This document shows, in pieces, positions 52,621 through 62,300 of a stretch of 64,000 nt of DNA; the stretch's first letter is position 1, and each line of letters begins with the position of its first letter. Both the position numbers and the translations under genes were made by a program. The notes beneath the pieces were generated by a model. It was not told the origin of the DNA. It made no database searches and saw only the letters and a program-made list of their open reading frames with translations. The stretch is taken from NCBI RefSeq assembly GCF_035967765.1, contig NZ_JAYWIT010000009.1. One strand, written 5' to 3'. This DNA is from Conexibacter stalactiti (GTDB taxonomy: Bacteria; Actinomycetota; Thermoleophilia; Solirubrobacterales; Solirubrobacteraceae).

Positions 52621-53876
52621 GCCCCGCGGCGACGACCGGCGCGGACCGCCTCGACGTGCTGCTTGCCGCACGCGTCACGGCCAACGAGCGCTTCTTCGTC
52701 GCCGAGGCCGAGCGGCTGGCGAGCCTCTGCCACGCGCTCGCCGAGCGGTTCGCGCGCGGCGGCCGGCTGCTCGCGTTCGGCGACGGCGCCGTCGAGCTGT
52801 CCGACGCGCGCCACGTCGCGGTCGAGTTCGTCCATCCGGTGATCGTCGGCAAGCGCGCGCTGCCGGCGCTCGCGCTGGCACCGGCCGACGTGGCGCTGCT
52901 GGCACGCGCCGACGACATCGCGATCGCGTACGGCAGCGGACCGGAGGTGCGCGGCGCGGTGCGCGACGCGGCGGCGGCCGGCTGCCTGACGGTCGCGTTC
53001 ACGCCGGTCGGCGCCGCCTGGGAGCTGGTCCCGCCGAGCGACGACCCGTTCGTCGCGCAGGAGCTGGCGGAGACGGCGTACCACGTGCTGTGGGAGCTGG
53101 TCCACGTCTTCTTCGAGCACCGCGGGCTGCTGCGCGGGCGCGACGCCGGGCCGCGCCACGACAGCGGCGCGTCGAGCTTCCTCTACCCCTTCCTCGGCGA
53201 GCAGGAGGACGACCTCGACGCGGTCCTCGCCGACGTGCGCGCCTCCGCCCTCGCGAAGGCCGGTGAGATCAGCGCGCTGCGGACGCAGACGCTGCGCGAC
53301 GGCGGACCGACGCTGCTGGCGGCGGCGCGCGAGCTGCGCGCGCGGCTCGACGGCGGCGGCACGCTGCTGGCGCTCGGCAACGGCGGCTCGGCGACCGACG
53401 CGCAGGATGCCGTCGCCGATCTGCGCGCGCCGCCGCCGGGACGTGGCTGGCCGGCGCGGCGCGCGCTCGACCTGACCGCCGACCCGGCGATCCTGACCGC
53501 GATCGCCAACGACATCGGCACCGAGGCGATCTTCGCGCGGCAGGTGATCGCCTACGGCGGCGCCGGCGACGCGCTGCTGGCGCTGTCGACCAGCGGCAGC
53601 TCCGCGAACGTGCTGGCGGCGCTGGCGGAGGCGCGCCGGCGCGGCCTGCTGACGATCGCCTTCGTCGGCTACGACGGCGGCCGCACCGCCGCCGAGCGGC
53701 TCGCCGACCACGTCGTCGTGACGCGCTCGGAGCACATCCCGCGGATCCAGGAGGCGCAGGCGAGCGCGTGGCACGCGCTGCGCGAGCTGGTGGAATCGCT
53801 CGGGCAGAGCCCTCGGATTCCATTGGAAGAACTCGCCCGGGGGGCTCGCTCTTCCGGGTCGGAGGCGCCGCGGTGA
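52617..53876 (+). CDS. Double SIS-domain protein (GmhA-like) inside the hyp operon
   Basis: 419 residues from GTG 52617. Two SIS sugar-phosphate-binding domains: a degenerate one (about 35-190; GGRLLAFGDGAVELSDARHVAVEF, IAIAYGSGPEVRGAV) and a GmhA-like one (about 235-405; GTLLALGNGGSATDAQDAVADL, LLALSTSGSSANVLAALAEARRRG, RIQEAQASAWHAL). Residues needed in sedoheptulose-7-phosphate isomerase are changed: the DAMH...EEL segment reads DAQD...ADL, and the RIQExH histidine is Gln. Isomerase activity is thus doubtful. It may bind a sugar phosphate or nucleotide as a sensor or scaffold. Placed between hypB and hypF with overlapping stops and starts, it is clearly part of the hydrogenase unit. Confidence 0.82.
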   Translation: MSPAATTGADRLDVLLAARVTANERFFVAEAERLASLCHALAERFARGGRLLAFGDGAVELSDARHVAVEFVHPVIVGKRALPALALAPADVALLARADDIAIAYGSGPEVRGAVRDAAAAGCLTVAFTPVGAAWELVPPSDDPFVAQELAETAYHVLWELVHVFFEHRGLLRGRDAGPRHDSGASSFLYPFLGEQEDDLDAVLADVRASALAKAGEISALRTQTLRDGGPTLLAAARELRARLDGGGTLLALGNGGSATDAQDAVADLRAPPPGRGWPARRALDLTADPAILTAIANDIGTEAIFARQVIAYGGAGDALLALSTSGSSANVLAALAEARRRGLLTIAFVGYDGGRTAAERLADHVVVTRSEHIPRIQEAQASAWHALRELVESLGQSPRIPLEELARGARSSGSEAPR

Positions 53877-56197
53877 CGGCGACGGTGGCGGCCCGCCGCC
53901 GCGTGCGGGCACGGGTCGACGGGACGGTGCAGGGGGTCGGCTTCCGCCCCTACGTCCACCGCCTCGCGCGCGAGCTGGGGCTCGGCGGCAGCGTCGGCAA
54001 CGACGAGCGCGGCGTCGTCGTCGAGGTCGAGGGCGAGCAGGCTGCCGTCGCCGCCTTCCTCGCGCGGCTGCCGGCCGAGGCGCCGCCGCTGGCGCAGGTC
54101 GAGGAGGTGCGCGTGCACGAGCTGCCGGCGCGGGGGGAGCGCCTCTTCGCGATCGTGAAGAGCGCGCGCAAAGGCGCGGCGGCGGCGCTCGTCGTGCCCG
54201 ACGCGGCGACCTGCGACGCCTGCCTCGCCGAGCTGCGCGACCCCGCCGACCGCCGCTACCGCTACCCGTTCGTCAACTGCACCAACTGCGGCCCGCGCTT
54301 CACGATCGTGCGCGACGTGCCGTACGACCGGCCGCGCACGACGATGGCCGGCTTCGCGATGTGCCCCGCCTGCCAGGCCGAGTACGACGATCCGGCCGAC
54401 CGCCGCTTCCACGCCCAGCCCAACGCCTGCCCGCAGTGCGGGCCGCAGGCGCGGCTCATCGGCGCGGACGCCCGCCCCAGGGAGGACGCGGTCGCCGCCG
54501 CCGGGCGGCTGTTGGCCGGCGGCGAGATCGTCGCGGTGAAGGGGATCGGCGGGTACCACCTCGCCTGCCGCGCTGACGATGCGCGCGCGGTGGCCGAGCT
54601 GCGCGCGCGCAAGCGCCGCGAGGACCGCCCCTTCGCGCTGCTCGCCGCCGACCTCGGCGCCGCCGCGACGCTGATCTCGATCGGCGACGCCGAACGGGCG
54701 CTGCTGACCGCGCCGGCGCGGCCGATCGTGCTCGCGCCGCGCCGCGCGCACGCGCCCGTCGCGGCGGCGGTCGCTCCGGGCGTGCGCGAGCTGGGCGTGA
54801 TGCTGCCGTACTCGCCGCTGCACCACCTGCTCGCCGCCGACGCAGGCGGCCCGCTCGTGCTCACCAGCGGCAACGTCAGCGACGAGCCGATCGCCTTCGC
54901 CGACGACGACGCGCTCGCGCGCCTGGCCCCGATCGCCGACGCCTTCCTCGTCCACGACCGCCCGATCCGCACGCGCACCGACGACTCCGTCGTGCGCGCC
55001 GTCGGCGGCCAGCCGCTGACGCTGCGGCGCTCGCGCGGCCACGTGCCCGCGAGCAGCCGGCTGCCGCGGCCGGCCGCCCGCCCGCTGCTCGCCTGCGGGG
55101 CGGAGCTGAAGAGCACCTTCTGCCTCGCACGCGGCGGCCGCGCCTGGGTCGGCCACCACATCGGCGACCTGCGCAACGCCGCGACGCTCGCCGCCTACCG
55201 CGACGGCGTCACCCACTTCGAGCGGCTGTTCGCAGTCCGGCCCGAGCTGATCGCGCACGACCTCCATCCCGACTACCTGTCGACCGCCTACGCCCACGAG
55301 CGAGCCGAGCGCGACGGCATCGAGCTGCTCGCCGTCCAGCACCACCACGCCCACCTCGCCGCCTGCCTCGCCGAGCACGGCGAGCGCGGCACCGCCGTCG
55401 GCGCGATCTACGACGGTGCCGGCCTCGGCCCGGACGGCACCGTCTGGGGCGGCGAGCTGCTCGTCGGCGACCTGCGCGGCTACGCGCGCGCCGGCAGCCT
55501 GTGGCCGGTGCGGCTGCCGGGCGGCGACCGCGCCGCGTACGAGCCGTGGCGGATGGCCTGCGCGTGGCTGGTGGCGCTCGGCGACGGGGCGGGCGATGCG
55601 GCGACAGGCGCCGGCGCTGCCGATGCCGACCCGCCGCCGTTGCCGCCGCAGCTCGCCGGGCGGGTCGAGCCGCGCGCGTGGGCGGCGGTCGCGCGGATGG
55701 CGGCGAGCGGCTTCGCGGCGCCGGTCACGACGAGCATGGGCCGGCTGTTCGACGCCGTCGCCGCGCTCTGCGGGCTGCGCACCCACTGCACCTACGAGGG
55801 CCAGGCGGCGATCGAGCTGGAGGCCGCGGCCGACGCCGCCGAGCACGACGCCTACCCGCTGCCGGTGACCGTCGACGGGCGCCTCGACGCGCGCGCGACG
55901 ATCGCCGCCGTCGCCGCCGACGTGCGCGCCGGCGTCGCGACCGGGATCGTCTCGGCGCGCTTCCACCGCGCCGTCGCGCACGCGACCGCACGCGGCTGCG
56001 CGCGCGCCGCCTCCGTCGCCGGCAGCGAGCTGGTCGTGCTGTCGGGCGGCGTCTTCCAGAACCGTCTGCTGCTGGAGCTGACGCGCGCGCAGCTGAGCGC
56101 CCTCGGCCTGCGCCCGCTGGTGCCGCGACGGCTGCCGCCGGGCGACGGCGGGATCGCCTACGGACAGGCCGCGGTCGCCGCGGCGACGGACGCCTGA
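53873..56197 (+). CDS. hypF: Carbamoyltransferase HypF
   Basis: 774 residues, full length. Domains in order: acylphosphatase (5-95; VDGTVQGVGFRPYVHRLA), two zinc-finger pairs (CDACLAEL...CTNCGPRF and CPACQAEY...CPQCGP), YrdC-like (about 195-380; GGEIVAVKGIGGYHLACRA, SGNVSDEPI) and a Kae1-like carbamoyl-transfer domain (HDLHPDYLST, VQHHHAHLAACLAEHG, DGAGLGPDGTVWGGELL, LSGGVFQNRLLLE). It makes carbamoyl-AMP from carbamoyl phosphate and ATP and hands the carbamoyl group to the HypE C-terminal cysteine. Last gene of the hydrogenase operon. Confidence 0.96.
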   Translation: MTATVAARRRVRARVDGTVQGVGFRPYVHRLARELGLGGSVGNDERGVVVEVEGEQAAVAAFLARLPAEAPPLAQVEEVRVHELPARGERLFAIVKSARKGAAAALVVPDAATCDACLAELRDPADRRYRYPFVNCTNCGPRFTIVRDVPYDRPRTTMAGFAMCPACQAEYDDPADRRFHAQPNACPQCGPQARLIGADARPREDAVAAAGRLLAGGEIVAVKGIGGYHLACRADDARAVAELRARKRREDRPFALLAADLGAAATLISIGDAERALLTAPARPIVLAPRRAHAPVAAAVAPGVRELGVMLPYSPLHHLLAADAGGPLVLTSGNVSDEPIAFADDDALARLAPIADAFLVHDRPIRTRTDDSVVRAVGGQPLTLRRSRGHVPASSRLPRPAARPLLACGAELKSTFCLARGGRAWVGHHIGDLRNAATLAAYRDGVTHFERLFAVRPELIAHDLHPDYLSTAYAHERAERDGIELLAVQHHHAHLAACLAEHGERGTAVGAIYDGAGLGPDGTVWGGELLVGDLRGYARAGSLWPVRLPGGDRAAYEPWRMACAWLVALGDGAGDAATGAGAADADPPPLPPQLAGRVEPRAWAAVARMAASGFAAPVTTSMGRLFDAVAALCGLRTHCTYEGQAAIELEAAADAAEHDAYPLPVTVDGRLDARATIAAVAADVRAGVATGIVSARFHRAVAHATARGCARAASVAGSELVVLSGGVFQNRLLLELTRAQLSALGLRPLVPRRLPPGDGGIAYGQAAVAAATDA

Positions 56198-56260
56198 GGC
56201 GCCCGCGCGTCAGCGCGGCGACGCGCAACGACGCCGCCACCACGCGGGCGCGCCGCCTTG

Positions 56261-56277
56261 CTGCGAATCGCTTGCAA
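56261..56277. promoter_or_regulatory. Predicted Nur (nickel) box
   Basis: CTGCGA-N5-TTGCAA matches the actinobacterial Nur consensus tTGCaa-N5-ttGCAA (3' half perfect, 5' half 4 of 6). It lies 45 bp before the nickel transporter and its co-transcribed Fur-family regulator. Confidence 0.55.
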
Positions 56278-56321
56278 TAGCGATCCACAGCGCTACGGTT
56301 TCCGGAGCGAGGAGGGCAGCG

Positions 56322-57434
56322 ATGACGGTCCCCGCCGGAGCTGGTTCACGCTGGACGCGTTGCAAGGAGGCGCTGACGCCGCGGGAGTGGCGGCGGGCGG
56401 CGGCGCTCGCGGCGACCATCGCGGCACTCCACGTCGTCGGCTTCGGGATCCTGCTCGCCTTCGTCGTGCCGCGGGAGTACAGCCTCGGCGCCAGCGGGGT
56501 CTTCGGCCTCGGCGTCGGCATCACCGCCTACACGCTCGGCCTGCGGCACGCCTTCGACGCCGACCACATCGCCGCGATCGACAACACCACGCGCACGCTG
56601 ATGAGCGAGGGCCAGCGGCCGCTCAGCGTCGGCTTCTGGTTCTCGCTCGGTCATTCGACCGTCGTCTTCGCACTCGGCGTGCTCGTCGTGATCGGCGTGC
56701 GCGGCCTCTCCGGTGCGCTCGCCGACGACGGCTCGACGCTGCAGCAGGCGACCGGGCTCGTCGGACCCGTCGTCTCCGGCAGCTTCCTCGTGCTGATCGG
56801 GCTGATCAACCTCGTCGTGCTCGCCGGCATCGTGCGCGTCTTCCGGCGGATGCGGCTGGGTCTCTACGACGAGGCCGAGCTGGAGCGCCAGCTCGGCCGG
56901 CGCGGCGTGATGAGCCGCTTCTACGGGCGCGCGACACGCGCGATCCGCAGACCGTGGCAGATGTACCCGCTCGGGCTGCTGTTCGGGCTCGGCTTCGACA
57001 CCGCGACCGAGGTCGCGCTGCTCGTGCTGGCCGGCAGCGCGACCGCCAGCGGGCTGCCGTTCTACGCGATCGTCTGCCTGCCGATCCTGTTCGCCGCCGG
57101 CATGTCGCTGCTCGACACGATCGACGGCGCCTTCATGAACGTCGCCTACGGCTGGGCCTTCTCGCAGCCGGTCCGCAAGGTCTTCTACAACATCACCGTC
57201 ACCGGGCTGTCGGTCGCGGTCGCGCTGCTGATCGGGACGGTCGAGCTGCTGGCCGTGCTGGGCGAGCGGCTGAACCTGACGGGCGGGATCTGGGACCTCG
57301 TCGCGCGCGTCGACCTCAACCTGCTCGGCTACGTCGTCGTCGTGCTGTTCGTCGTGACATGGGCGGGCGCGGTCGCGATCTGGCGGTTCGGGCGGATCGA
57401 GGAGCGCTGGAGCGTCGAGGTGCGGCAGCCGTGA
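56322..57434 (+). CDS. NiCoT-family nickel (cobalt) transporter
   Basis: 370 residues with about eight hydrophobic segments. The signature helix is LRHAFDADHIAAIDNTTRTLM (HAxDADHI, metal-binding His and Asp). FWFSLGHSTVVF, LGLLFGLGFDTATEVALLVLAG and AAGMSLLDTIDGAFMNVAYGWAF are the other family motifs. It imports Ni2+ (or Co2+) with high affinity. Directly downstream of hypF and preceded by a Nur-type box, it probably supplies nickel for the hydrogenase. The stop overlaps the Fur-family gene (GTGA). Confidence 0.93.
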   Translation: MTVPAGAGSRWTRCKEALTPREWRRAAALAATIAALHVVGFGILLAFVVPREYSLGASGVFGLGVGITAYTLGLRHAFDADHIAAIDNTTRTLMSEGQRPLSVGFWFSLGHSTVVFALGVLVVIGVRGLSGALADDGSTLQQATGLVGPVVSGSFLVLIGLINLVVLAGIVRVFRRMRLGLYDEAELERQLGRRGVMSRFYGRATRAIRRPWQMYPLGLLFGLGFDTATEVALLVLAGSATASGLPFYAIVCLPILFAAGMSLLDTIDGAFMNVAYGWAFSQPVRKVFYNITVTGLSVAVALLIGTVELLAVLGERLNLTGGIWDLVARVDLNLLGYVVVVLFVVTWAGAVAIWRFGRIEERWSVEVRQP

Positions 57435-57895
57435 CGACCGCGCCGCGCCGCGAGCCGCTCGCGTTCGGTGATGCCGACGAGGTCGTCGTGGCGCTGCGCG
57501 CCGCCGGCCACCGCGTCTCGAGAGCGGCGCGCACGGTGCTGGCCGCGCTGTTCGCCGCCGAGCGGCCGGTCGCCGCCGAGCAGATCGCCGACGGTCTCGG
57601 CGGCGATCTGCCGGCGCTGGAGCTGACGTCGGTCTACCGCAACCTCGAGCGGCTGGAGCAGCTCGGCGTCGTCAGCCACGTCCACGTCGGCCACAGCCCC
57701 GGCCTCTACTCGCTCGTGCGCGACGGCGACCCGGAGTACATCGTCTGCGACGGCTGCGGCGCGGTCGTGACCGCCGACCACGCGGCGCTCGAGCCGGTCC
57801 GCGCCGCGGTGCGCGAGGCGTTCGGCTACGAGGCGAGCTTCACGCACTTCCCGATGCACGGGCGCTGTGCGGCCTGCGCGCGCAGAGGCGGCTGA
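57431..57895 (+). CDS. Fur-family metalloregulator, probably nickel-responsive Nur
   Basis: 154 residues from GTG 57431. Winged helix: ALRAAGHRVSRAARTVLAALFAAERPVAAEQIADGLGG..ALELTSVYRNLERLEQLGVVSHVHVGHSPGLYSL. The dimer domain has CDGCG and CAAC, the two CxxC zinc-site pairs, and THFPMHG, as in Fur/Zur/Nur. Assignment to Nur rests on co-transcription with the NiCoT gene, the Nur-like box upstream and the neighbouring NiFe hydrogenase; Zur or Fur cannot be excluded from sequence. It likely represses its own operon when nickel is plentiful. Confidence 0.82.
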   Translation: MTTAPRREPLAFGDADEVVVALRAAGHRVSRAARTVLAALFAAERPVAAEQIADGLGGDLPALELTSVYRNLERLEQLGVVSHVHVGHSPGLYSLVRDGDPEYIVCDGCGAVVTADHAALEPVRAAVREAFGYEASFTHFPMHGRCAACARRGG

Positions 57896-57908
57896 GCCGA
57901 GGGGCCGC

Positions 57909-58574
57909 TCACGCCGCCGCCGGCACCGCCGGGATCGCGGCGGCCGGGTCGGCGCCGCCGAAGGCGAGCCCGATCACGAAGCCGGCGACCTCCTCCAACT
58001 GCCGCGCGCGGGCGAGCGGGCCGAGCGTGAACGGCCGCCCGCCGACATCGCGCACGAGCTGGAAGGCGGTCTCCAGCGCGGCGGGGTCGTCGCCGCAGAT
58101 CGGCACGACCGGGCCGGGCGCCGGCGTCGCGTCGCCCGGCGCCGCCGAAGCCGGCCCACCCTCCCACTGCGCCGCCGGGAAGAGGTGGAAGGCCTTCACG
58201 ACGTGCGCGCCCGGAGCGAGCGCGGCGACCCGCTGCGCGGCCGCCTCGCCGGGTGGCGTCAGCAGCGTGCCGATGCCGTGCTCGACGGCGTTGGAGCAGT
58301 CGATCAGCAGCTTGCCGGCGAGCGCGCCGTCCGCTCCGCCGGCCGCCGTCAGCGCCTCCTCGACGCCCTCCCACAGGACCGCGAGCAGCAGCGCGTCGGC
58401 CTGCTCTGCCGCCGCTCGCGGCGTCACCGCCGTCGCCGAAGCGCCGAGCCGCGCCGCCAGCGCCGCGCTGCGCTCAGGCGAGCGCCCGCCGATCAGCAGC
58501 TCGTGCCCGGCGCGCGCCCAGCCGCTGCCGAGCGCCGCCGCCATGGTCCCGCTTCCGATCGTCCCGATCCGCAT
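57909..58574 (-). CDS. NADPH-dependent F420 reductase-like oxidoreductase
   Basis: 221 residues from ATG 58574, with GGAG upstream. The N-terminal Rossmann motif MRIGTIGSGTMAAALGSGWARAGHELLIGGRSPERSAALA matches the F420:NADP+ oxidoreductase (Fno/NpdG) group, including the GGRSPER NADP-phosphate site. LLAVLWEGVEEAL, GKLLIDCSNAVEHG and AHVVKAFHLFPAAQW continue the family pattern. True Fno versus a broader NAD-binding protein cannot be settled, but it would fit the F420-type LLM enzyme at 33444. Divergent from an HxlR regulator. Confidence 0.8.
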   Translation of the reverse strand: MRIGTIGSGTMAAALGSGWARAGHELLIGGRSPERSAALAARLGASATAVTPRAAAEQADALLLAVLWEGVEEALTAAGGADGALAGKLLIDCSNAVEHGIGTLLTPPGEAAAQRVAALAPGAHVVKAFHLFPAAQWEGGPASAAPGDATPAPGPVVPICGDDPAALETAFQLVRDVGGRPFTLGPLARARQLEEVAGFVIGLAFGGADPAAAIPAVPAAA

Positions 58575-58675
58575 CTCGTCCGCTCCGTTCGTTCGTTCTC
58601 GCTGCTCGACGAGGGCTACGCTACGAGCGGCGACGCGCACCGCCCGGTGCGCGTCGAAACGACGAGGATGCGGCT

Positions 58676-59032
58676 ATGCCCCACACCTGCGATCCGTTCG
58701 TCGCGGACTGCCGCGTGCGACTCGCGACCGACCTCTTCGCGCACACCTGGAACCCGGTCGTGCTGGCTGCGCTGCGCGAGGGTCCGCGCCGCCGCCGCGA
58801 CCTGCGCGCGGCGGTCGGCGGGATCAGCGACAAGGTGCTGACCGAGACGTTGCGGCGGCTGGAGCGCGCCGGCCTGATCGTCCGCAGCGCCTACGCGGAG
58901 GCGCCGCCGCGCGTCGACTACGCGCTGACCGAGCTGGGCGAGAGCCTCGTCGAAGGCCCGATCGCCGCGCTCGGCCGCTGGACCGTCGAGCGCGGCGACG
59001 AGCTGCTGGCGCACCTCAGCGCATCCACGTGA
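58676..59032 (+). CDS. HxlR-family transcriptional regulator
   Basis: 118 residues from ATG 58676. CDPFVADCRVRLATDLFAHTWNPVVLAALREGPRRRRDLRAAVGGISDKVLTETLRRLERAGLIVRSAYAEAPPRVDYALTELGESL is the full HxlR winged-helix pattern, including two N-terminal cysteines (5 and 12) that might sense redox or aldehyde stress, as in related family members. Divergent from the F420 reductase-like gene (101-bp gap), which it may control. Confidence 0.88.
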   Translation: MPHTCDPFVADCRVRLATDLFAHTWNPVVLAALREGPRRRRDLRAAVGGISDKVLTETLRRLERAGLIVRSAYAEAPPRVDYALTELGESLVEGPIAALGRWTVERGDELLAHLSAST

Positions 59033-59361
59033 ACTCGCGGCGTGGGTGAGCCACCGCACAGTCGCTGTCGGAAGATCGCGGCGATTTCTTCGCCATCTGG
59101 CCGACGACCGGCCGTCGGGCGACGCTCATCATGGAGGTCGTTCTAAATCTCTCCTCCTTAGAACGCAAGGGCCGGTCGCTGGTGCACCCTCTGGGCAAGC
59201 ACCTTCAGCGACCGGCCCTTCCTTTGCCCGCACGCCTTGCATCCCGGGGTCGACGCGCTTGGATCCCGGGGTCGCCACGGGCGAGAACCGCGCCCGCCGC
59301 GCGCACAATCGTTCGCCGGGCGGCACGGTCGCCGCCTGAAGTGACGACCAGGAGGACCGGA
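59033..59361. other. Intergenic region between the HxlR gene and the large secreted protein gene
   Basis: It holds a strong stem-loop (59167-59220) and, at the right end, a perfect AGGAGG (59350-59355). No additional gene is supported. Confidence 0.6.
59167..59220. terminator. Large perfect stem-loop, probably a bidirectional terminator
   Basis: AAGGGCCGGTCGCTG (59167-59181) pairs perfectly with 59206-59220 over 15 bp. A further 4-bp helix (59182-59185 with 59199-59202) lies in the loop. The strong GC stem edged by AA and TT suits a transcription stop after the HxlR gene. Confidence 0.6.
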
Positions 59362-62300
59362 ATGACCGTGCGCTGCCCCTCAGCCTGCCGGGGCATCGCC
59401 CTCGCCGCCGCCGTGTTCGCGGTGGCGGCCGTCACGCCGACCGCGTCCGCCGCCGCATCCCCGCGCGTCGAGGCCCGCCTCGCGCAGGTCCTCTCGCCGC
59501 GTGCCGACGCCATCCTCAGAGGCGGCCCGACGATCACGGTGCGGCTGCGCGGCGACGTCACCGGCTTCTCCGCGACGCTCAACGGCCGCGCGATCGGCAG
59601 CCGCTTCACGACGCGCGAGGGCGGCCGGCTGCGCGTCGCGCGGCTGCCCGCGGGCGCGGCCAGCGGCCTCCGCGCCGGCAGCAACCTGCTGAAGGTGCGC
59701 ACCCGCTCGCGCGGCGGCGCGATCGACGTCGACGCCGTCCGCTTCGCCTCCGTGCGCCGCCACGCGCCGCTGCTGCGCGTCAGCGCCCCGCGCCGGGGAG
59801 CGGCCGCGGCGCGTGTGCGGCTGCGCCTCGCGCCGTCCGACGCCGTCGTGACGGCGCGGCTGAACGGCCGCGCGATCGACCCGCCGGCGCAGCGCGGCCG
59901 CAACCGCGTGCTGCTGCTCGCCGCCGACGAGGGGCTGCGCTACGGCACCAACACGCTGCGCGTCACCGCCGTCGACCGCGCGCGCGGCCGCCACGACGTC
60001 GAGTGGCGCACGATCAGGATCGCCCGCGAGGCGCCGATCCCGGGCGCCGGCCGCGACCGCCGCGCGACGGCCGGCCGCGCCGTCGTGCTCGACGGCCGCC
60101 GATCGCGCGCCGCGCATGCGCCGCAGCGGCTGCGCTACCGCTGGCGGTTCGTGCGCAAGCCGCGCGGGTCGAAGGCGACGTTGCGCAACGCGACCGCGCG
60201 CCGGCCGCGCTTCACGCCCGACCGCCCCGGCCGCTACCGCCTGCGGCTGACCGTCAGCGAGCGGATGCCGGTGGCCGCGCCCGTCACCCACGCCACCATC
60301 GCCGCGACCGGCCCGCTCGCCTCCGCCAGCGACACGACGACGACCGAGGTCGTCCCGCGCACGCCGGCGATCGGCCTCCAGCTCGACACGATCGCCGAGA
60401 GCGGCGAGCAGATGGGCGTGCGCGTCGGCGACTTCTTCCACGCCGCGCCCGACGCCACCAAGCCGCTGCAGCTGCTGGTGCTCGACCGCGCGACGCTGGA
60501 GCCGCGCGCCAACAGCTCCTATGGCGCCGACGACACGAGCACCGCGAGCCTGAAGGCGGCCGTCGCCGCGCTCGACAGCAGCGCGCTCGTGATCGTCTCG
60601 ACGCCGCGCTTCGGCTCGATCGTCCCGATCGCCGACGCCGCCGCGCTGGCGAACGTCAACGCGACGCTGAAGATCATCGGCGCGGCCCCGCTGACGGCCG
60701 GCAGCGCGCCGGCCGGCGGCCAGGGGATCAGCCTCTGCGGCGGCGTCACGGCCGGCGTCTGCGCAGGCTTCTCCGCGATCGGGATCCCCGGCCTGCCGAG
60801 CGGGCAGGGGACCCTCAACCCCGGCCTCGGCAGCTCGACCGACAGCGACGACTCGGTCGGCGGCGCGCTGCGCGGCTACCTGCAGCTCGACGCGCACGAC
60901 AACTTCACCTACGTCGACGGCGACTACGTCGCCTTCGACACGACCGCGCCGGGAACGACGAACAGTCAGGCGGCGATCCAGGTCGGCGGACAGACCTACA
61001 CCTCCGACGCGCTCGCGAACCCGCTCGCCGGCGTGTACGTGCTGGTGCTCGACGCCGGCACGCTCGCTTACCGCAGCGACGCGACCTTCGCGCTGCGTTA
61101 CGGGCCGCTCGACCCGCTCGTGACGAACATGCAGAACCTCTCGAAGCTGCTCGACGGGCTCGCGAACGACCCGTCGGTGCTCGTCTTCGTGCAGACGATC
61201 GGGAGACTGGCGCGCTGGGACACGTTCGAGGGTCGCACCGACCTGTCGGCGTGGTGGAACCGCGTCGCCGCCTCGCTGCAGCACCTCGGCGGTCACGCGA
61301 TGCTGTTCGACACGCTGACCGACCACGGCTACACGCAGGTCGGGCCGGCGCAGTCGGGCGCGCAGTGGGGCTACCCGGCGCCGTGGACGAAGCTCGCCGG
61401 GCCGACCGTCTCGAACACGGCCGCGCAGCTCGCCGGCACGCTCAGCCGCAACGGCAGCTCGCAGTTCTACGCGCAGAACGCGGCCGCCGTGCCGACGCCG
61501 ACCGACGACCTGCCGCTGGTCGCCTACCAGGCGCCGACGCCGTGGCCGCTGCGCGCCGGCGCCGCGACGCGCGCGGCGATCTCGTGCGTCGCCGACACGC
61601 TCGACCTCGAGATGCCGATCGAGGCCAGCTACAGCTCCGGCACGCTCAGCTGGGGCACGCGCGCGGCGACCGTCAGCGGGCTCACCTACGACGAGCTGGA
61701 GCCGACGGCCGACTGCCAGCCGAAGCAGTTCGCCGCCGCCGACCTCTCCGCCGTGAAGGTCCAGCTCGGCAGAGAGTTCACCGCGGTCGACGACCTGCGC
61801 AACTGGATCGCGAGAGTGAAGGAGCCGTTCGCGGGCTCCAGCTCGATCTCTCCGCTGAAGGTCGCCGCGATCTCCGACGCGATCGAGGGCAGCGTCAAGC
61901 CGCCGGCCGACAAGCAGGTCGGCGCCGACGGGATGGGGATCGCCGAGGACGCCTTCCTGATCCTCGGAGCGCTGCCCGGGATCGACGAGTTCACCTTCGG
62001 CGGGCCGGACATGATCGCCAGCCTGATCGGGCTGGTCGCCGACACGACGACCGAGCCGGCCGGGCCGAAGGAGCTGGAGTACGACGCCGTCTCCGCCGAC
62101 GAGCTGGGGATCACGATCGACGAGGGCTACCTGCACGCCTCGCAGCAGTTCGACCAGGTCTTCGCGATCCTCGTCGGCGACTGGGGCAAGCTGTCGCTCG
62201 CCGACGAGCGCCAGCAGCCGGGCGGGCCGTGGGAGTGGAGCGACGAGAAGACCGACCAGGCGATCGACCTGCTCGGCTACGGCGCGCAGCGGCAGGCGTA

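Noticed and set aside
52617..53876. Phosphoheptose isomerase gmhA for LPS or S-layer sugar synthesis
   Set aside because: Key catalytic positions are changed, the protein is a two-domain fusion, and it is embedded in the hydrogenase operon with no heptose genes nearby.
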